NCBI GenBank assembly: GCA_002746885.1
Contig: PDRS01000006.1
Location: 62,001-126,000 of the forward strand
Reading direction: 5' to 3'
Length of the DNA: 64,000 nt
Source: Candidatus Saccharimonadota bacterium
GTDB taxonomy: Bacteria > Patescibacteriota > Saccharimonadia > Saccharimonadales > UBA4665
Of this stretch, positions 60,247 to 64,000 are shown in pieces. Numbering within the stretch: position 1 is the stretch's first letter; each line of letters starts with the position of its first letter. Position numbers and translations under genes: made by a program. The notes below the pieces were generated by a model that saw only the letters and a program-made list of their open reading frames with translations, was not told where the DNA came from and searched no databases.

Positions 60247-61707
60247 CTAACCTTTGTGTACGGCCGAAAACCAAACCATTTTGCGTCGTTTCAGTAAGAA
60301 CAGTAACCAAATAACAAGCGCGTAGCATAGCGCCATGTCGAGCGCACTGATATAGATGTTCGTATGAAACACATTTGGCAAGCGCGACAAAACAACAGCA
60401 GTATCAAGCATGTATGTCAGTAGGATTTGCGCTGGCCACGCCACCCAACCAGACAAAAGCGGCGCAAGCATCCCAACGGCTCCAGCAATAAAACTGAGCA
60501 GCATGGCATACGGCACAAACAACGCTACGAGTAGATTGGCGAGTAAGGCGATAAGCGATACCTGTCCAAAAATATACATGATGAGCGGCATAGTCATAAG
60601 TTCGGCAGACAGCGTTTCTATAGCCATAGCCATCAGGACCGACGGCTTCTTGTCGCGGTACAAACGCCCCATAACAGCGGGTGCAATGACAAGAATGCCA
60701 AAAAATGCCAACACCGAAAGCCACCATGCTATATCCGACCAGAAATATACGGGGGTTGCGTAAGATGTCAGTGCGGCTGCGAGCAAAATGAGCACCATTG
60801 GCCTGACTCGTCTTCCGTAATACCACGCGGCCAGCCCGAGACCGCTTACCACTGCCGCCCGAACAACACTTGGAGCCGCGCCAGTGATGAGCAGGAAAAA
60901 CGTCATAAGACCTCCTGCCAACGTTATCATGAGCAGCTTTGAGCGCTTTTCGAGCAAGCGGCGGGCGGCACTCACAAGTATCGTCAGGTTGTAACCGCTC
61001 ACGGCAATGATGTGCATAAGCCCCACCATGAGAAACGCGTGGCTAATTGCAGCAGGCAATGTGTTGCGCTGACCTATGAGAAGCCCTAGGCCAAATGACG
61101 CTGCCGGCTCTGGTAGTGCCGTTTGAATACCGGCAACAAAACTTCGACGAAACCCATCGATCCATGTTTGCTCATTCCCTATTCGTTCTAGTTGCGCGTA
61201 GCCCATGGCCGCCTGCTTGCCGCCGCGCGTCGGATAGAGCTTGCCCGTCGCTTGGACGATGTCGCCTCGGTAAATGGCCAACTCACCAAACCCACTCACG
61301 CGTACCGTCCCAGGAACTTCCACAGCGCGCGGCGCGTGAAACTGTACCTTTTTTATTTCAAAGCTTAGTTGTCCGTGTTTACCATAGACTGCGTCGAGGC
61401 TCACTTTGCCAGTGATCGTTACCTTCTGTCGAGCAAATTCCTGATACGGCTGTAGCGCTTGCAAATATGCTGCACCGCGCCATATACCCAGACTTAAGCC
61501 GAACAACCCAAGTACCACAAACTGAAAAACCGGCTTTTTGACACCTGCTATCGCAAGCAAACCGAGCAAAACCACAAACCAACTAGGCAGCACCCAATGG
61601 AGCCGCGCTAAAATCAATCCAGCGAGGAAGCTCGCGCAAAGCACCAAAACTCTGTCCGACCGCCGCGCTTGCCAGGTGCGCAGCCGCGACCAAGACATCC
61701 ACTGCAT
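60247..61707 (-). CDS. comEC: ComEC/Rec2 DNA-uptake channel, without the hydrolase domain
   Basis: 486 residues. N-terminal two membrane helices and OB-like DUF4131 domain (VTITGKVSLDAVYGKHGQ), then the Competence domain with multiple helices (GLLIGQRNTLPAAISHAFLMVG; HIIAVSGYNLTILVSA). It imports single-stranded DNA across the membrane. Many ComEC proteins are ~770 residues with a C-terminal metallo-beta-lactamase domain; that domain is absent here. Together with the pilus genes it points to natural transformation. Predicted leaderless start. Confidence 0.93.
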   Translation of the reverse strand: MQWMSWSRLRTWQARRSDRVLVLCASFLAGLILARLHWVLPSWFVVLLGLLAIAGVKKPVFQFVVLGLFGLSLGIWRGAAYLQALQPYQEFARQKVTITGKVSLDAVYGKHGQLSFEIKKVQFHAPRAVEVPGTVRVSGFGELAIYRGDIVQATGKLYPTRGGKQAAMGYAQLERIGNEQTWIDGFRRSFVAGIQTALPEPAASFGLGLLIGQRNTLPAAISHAFLMVGLMHIIAVSGYNLTILVSAARRLLEKRSKLLMITLAGGLMTFFLLITGAAPSVVRAAVVSGLGLAAWYYGRRVRPMVLILLAAALTSYATPVYFWSDIAWWLSVLAFFGILVIAPAVMGRLYRDKKPSVLMAMAIETLSAELMTMPLIMYIFGQVSLIALLANLLVALFVPYAMLLSFIAGAVGMLAPLLSGWVAWPAQILLTYMLDTAVVLSRLPNVFHTNIYISALDMALCYALVIWLLFLLKRRKMVWFSAVHKG

Positions 61708-61713
61708 TTTTTC

Positions 61714-61722
61714 AGCGTATCA
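61714..61722 (-). promoter_or_regulatory. Extended -10 box of comEC
   Basis: TGA-TACGCT on the minus strand; last base exactly 7 positions before the ATG A at 61707. Confidence 0.5.
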
Positions 61723-61930
61723 CCGTTGTTTAAGTAAACCATGAGCAAAAATGACAGCTATAGGCGCCTCCTCCTGTAGCTGCAGCAGGTCGCGATTGAC
61801 ATGCGCGGAAAAATATCGATAATGTAAGGTGTTATTCTCATAACGATTCCCTGAGGACAAGCAAAACACAACTACATTTTGCCGCTTCAGCAGAAAGTTC
61901 GACATGAGCGCAAAGCTCGTTGCCCGACGA

Positions 61931-62007
61931 GGGCCCGTAGCTCAGCAGGTTAGAGCAGCGGCCTTTTAAGCCGCGTGTCGTGGGTTCGAATCCCACCGGG
62001 CCCTCCA
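61931..62007 (+). tRNA. tRNA-Lys (anticodon TTT), CCA encoded
   Basis: Acceptor arms GGGCCCG/CGGGCCC, D-arm GCTC/GAGC, anticodon arm GCGGC-CTTTTAA-GCCGC giving TTT, and T-arm GTGGG-TTCGAAT-CCCAC all pair. The 3' CCA is encoded (62005-62007). Confidence 0.97.
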
Positions 62008-62015
62008 AATAGAGC

Positions 62016-62043
62016 ACCTCAAGCGTTGGTTTGAGGTTTTTTA
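62016..62043 (+). terminator. Rho-independent terminator after tRNA-Lys
   Basis: ACCTCAA and TTGAGGT arms around an 8-base loop, followed by a T-run. Confidence 0.75.
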
Positions 62044-62150
62044 TTTGGTAACGTTCAGCGGGATTCGAGCACACGGCACGCGGCGCGTGCCAGTACCAGA
62101 AATCAGGAGCAGCTCGTTTTACTCAGCGAGTTACCTGAGCACCGTGACAA

Positions 62151-62159
62151 TGGTACAAT
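62151..62159 (+). promoter_or_regulatory. Extended -10 box of 62167 gene
   Basis: TGG-TACAAT; last base 8 positions before ATG 62167, which selects that start over ATG 62158 and 62161. Confidence 0.55.
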
Positions 62160-62166
62160 GATGTTG

Positions 62167-62886
62167 ATGTCACTCAAAAAAGTACTCCGCATTGTACTGA
62201 TTGTCCTTATTGGATTGCTGGTTATCAATTTTGCAGTGAAATTCATTGGCAACGCGAAAGCAAAGAAAACCATCATCAACGCCCGCCAGGAAGCTAAAAA
62301 AGCCATCGACAACGATATCGCCAAAGCATCTCAACTACTGCAACGACTGGGGATAGCCGACCGCCGCATCGCAACATCCGAGCTTGATGTTTGCTACATA
62401 CGAGACCAAGCACAAGGCTGGACAATTGCCGGTTGGTATCAAGCCTGTTATTTGCGCTATGTGTACGGGTTTACCACGCCACTCACCCAAGCTGAGATTA
62501 GGGATATCCTGAAAGCCGAACCAAAAACAGCAGACTACTTCGGCGAGGCGACAAGCACTCTCTACGGCGAAGAATGTACGGTCTACGAAAAAGATTTTCA
62601 GGATTCACTAAGCTACCGCCAAGCAAATTCCGTCGCCAAAGAAAAACGCTGCGGCATTCCAGGCCTCGTGCAAGGCGCTTCGTACCCCATAGGATACCGG
62701 AACAACGCCTCAATCAAAGCCTACAGCACGCTGCGCGAAGACGATGTACGCAATTCCCCAGAGGAGGCCGAGAGCCAAGTGTGGCTGACGTTTGAAAGGA
62801 GCTATTACAGAGAGCCCGTATCATGCGGCATAGGTTTTTTCTGCAAGAACCCGTCGAAAAGCACGCCGCTACACCCTGATCTATAG
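62167..62886 (+). CDS. Single-pass membrane protein, unknown
   Basis: 239 residues. N-terminal membrane segment (about 5-24), a Lys/Ala-rich coiled stretch, then an exterior domain with six or more Cys (ELDVCYIRD, WYQACYLRY, GEECTVYEK, KEKRCGIPG, PVSCGIGFFC) that could form disulfides. Not recognised. The cysteine content suggests an extracytoplasmic, oxidised domain. Confidence 0.65.
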   Translation: MSLKKVLRIVLIVLIGLLVINFAVKFIGNAKAKKTIINARQEAKKAIDNDIAKASQLLQRLGIADRRIATSELDVCYIRDQAQGWTIAGWYQACYLRYVYGFTTPLTQAEIRDILKAEPKTADYFGEATSTLYGEECTVYEKDFQDSLSYRQANSVAKEKRCGIPGLVQGASYPIGYRNNASIKAYSTLREDDVRNSPEEAESQVWLTFERSYYREPVSCGIGFFCKNPSKSTPLHPDL

Positions 62887-63045
62887 CCATACCATCGGCA
62901 GAGATTTTCTCCGAAAGCCGCTTTTTGAATGATGTTTCGTAAAAACCGCTTGCGGATCGGCGCTTATCGCAGTTGCAATACTTTCGTTGTGCTTTTTTTG
63001 CGAATGTAGTGTATAGTGAATGTGTTGTTGTACGGTGAAAAGGAC

Positions 63046-64000
63046 GTGTTGCAAAACAGTAGTTTCGGTTATTTGTATCGCTTTCTCCAAAATGCTCTTT
63101 TGGGTATAGTTTCGCTTTTATTGTTGGCAGCTGTTATTTCTGCGGCGGGAGCGAGGTCGGTTTTTGCGGCCCCCACCACGCCGCGTGCACCGCTTTCGGC
63201 AAGCACAGGCAGCGACTCGGTAAACACCGTGACAGTCGGTTTAGAGCGCGTCGTACAAAACACAAAATACAACTTGCTTCGTGCTGGCGCGTCGGTCTAT
63301 GCGGCCTGCAAAAAGACCACAGACAAAACGGTTTCCGTTAGTCAGGCGACAGGCGTGGGTATGCTTGCGAGCAGTAAAGCTCTTGGGAGCGGAGCTCTGT
63401 ATGCGTGGCGCGGCACTGTCGCTGCTGTCGGCGGCGCCGGAAAAAGTATTGGAAAAACCGTATCGGCTATTGGACATGCTCCGGCAGATTTTGTTCACAA
63501 TGCAACACGAGCAGACACCGTATCTACTTTCATGAAACCAGCAGACAACGACACGCAGATGCCTGTCATCACAAAAACGTCTGCCGCAGCATACGATCAG
63601 CTAGACGAAGCACACCGCCAGAAAATCGCACGTTTTCTGGCGGAGCAGGCAGAAGCAAACCGCGCCCTCCAAGGCACCATTGTCGCAGGCAGCACAAATC
63701 GCGGCGGCTACCCAGCCGCCTGGAACAATGCGCGCCAAGACAGCCTTGTAGATAGTTGGGGCATGTACAATCGAGAGTGCGTCAGTTACGCTGCCTGGAA
63801 AGTTCATCAAACATATGGCAATATGCCCTACTGGGGCGGGGTTGGTAATGCAAACCAATGGCCCCGCAATGCTCGTCGAGCAGGCATACCAACTGGTCGA
63901 ACACCCGCTGTCCATTCTGTTGCGATTTCTCTAAATGGTTACTATGGTCACGCGATGTGGGTCGAAAAAGTCAAAGGCGACATGATATACGTCAGTCAGT
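63046..64000 (+). CDS. CHAP-domain cell-wall hydrolase, partial (3' end outside window)
   Basis: Frame open from GTG 63046 to the window edge (~318 codons). Signal-anchor or signal peptide near residues 15-43 (ending VFAAP), an Ala/Ser/Thr-rich spacer, and from ~235 a CHAP domain: nucleophile Cys245 in MYNRECVSYAAWKVHQ and His302 in YYGHAMWVEKV. CHAP enzymes cut peptidoglycan peptide or amide bonds, in growth, division or attack. Start uncertain; TTG 63049 and GTG 63022 are alternatives. Ribosome site AAAAGGA. Confidence 0.85.
   Translation, partial: MLQNSSFGYLYRFLQNALLGIVSLLLLAAVISAAGARSVFAAPTTPRAPLSASTGSDSVNTVTVGLERVVQNTKYNLLRAGASVYAACKKTTDKTVSVSQATGVGMLASSKALGSGALYAWRGTVAAVGGAGKSIGKTVSAIGHAPADFVHNATRADTVSTFMKPADNDTQMPVITKTSAAAYDQLDEAHRQKIARFLAEQAEANRALQGTIVAGSTNRGGYPAAWNNARQDSLVDSWGMYNRECVSYAAWKVHQTYGNMPYWGGVGNANQWPRNARRAGIPTGRTPAVHSVAISLNGYYGHAMWVEKVKGDMIYVSQ

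Noticed and set aside
60404..60826. 140-codon minus-strand frame inside comEC
   Set aside because: Lies wholly inside comEC in another frame; Cys/His/Arg-rich composition typical of a shadow.
61838..62074. Minus-strand frame over the tRNA reading GPVGFEPTTRGLKG
   Set aside because: This is the well-known false reading of tRNA genes on the opposite strand; the tRNA-Lys pairs perfectly.

Overview
The window looks like a chromosome segment of a Candidatus Saccharibacteria (TM7) or closely related Patescibacteria/CPR bacterium. This rests on gene content and protein style, not on a search. It holds recA-recX, ruvB, a separate yebC-ruvC-ruvA block, short tsaB and tsaE, a minimal type IV pilus operon (pilB-pilC'-pilM-pilN-pilO), a ComEC without the usual hydrolase domain, a sortase with several cell-wall-anchored giant proteins, and a CHAP cell-wall hydrolase. 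No biosynthetic operons are visible. TGA is used as a stop (tsaE, hsdM), so the genetic code is standard.

Layout. 1-5.9 kb: PrsW-like protease (cut by the window edge), a sortase with its substrate, tsaB-tsaE and a lamin-tail surface protein. 5.9-9.7 kb: PRC-barrel protein, recX, NUDIX, recA, and a REP-associated transposase (RAYT) flanked by palindromes; a third palindrome copy lies inside recX. 9.7-15.1 kb: pilus operon, with pilC cut short. 15-21 kb: PH-domain membrane protein, ruvB and a 1019-residue anchored protein. 21.3-25.9 kb: hydrolase and a 1240-residue protein with a fibrinogen-like domain. 25.9-35.3 kb: an AT-richer island of small accessory genes, almost all on the minus strand (GyrI-like, DUF5655, DUF1697, CPBP protease, acetyltransferase, DJ-1/VOC fusion, broken fic, AbrB-Doc toxin-antitoxin pair, TfoX-N, DUF2461, VOC, SRPBCC, AraC). 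35.4-41.6 kb: CPBP relative, acetyl-CoA synthetase, TspO-like protein, NUDIX, EamA transporter, DUF1905. 41.6-45.8 kb: collagen-like/tail-fibre-like surface protein broken by a frameshift. 45.9-53.2 kb: type I restriction-modification locus with three extra genes and a predicted small RNA; hsdR and hsdS both carry frame-breaking internal deletions. 53.3-64 kb: radC, ribokinase, an LANTG-anchored lamin-tail protein, ruvA, ruvC, yebC, comEC, tRNA-Lys and a partial CHAP protein.

Two themes link the window. (1) Many core genes start exactly 7-8 bases after the last base of an extended -10 box (TGn-TAnnnT), which predicts leaderless mRNAs. The accessory island and the hsd locus instead use conventional Shine-Dalgarno leaders. 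(2) At least four surface proteins end in a sorting signal (APDTG, LLETG, LSETG, LANTG) followed by a membrane segment and basic tail, which fits the single sortase at 0.7-1.7 kb.

Four genes (pilC, fic, hsdR, hsdS) lack internal or 3' segments and one (collagen-like protein) has lost a single base. This is either gene decay or assembly error; raw reads would decide.
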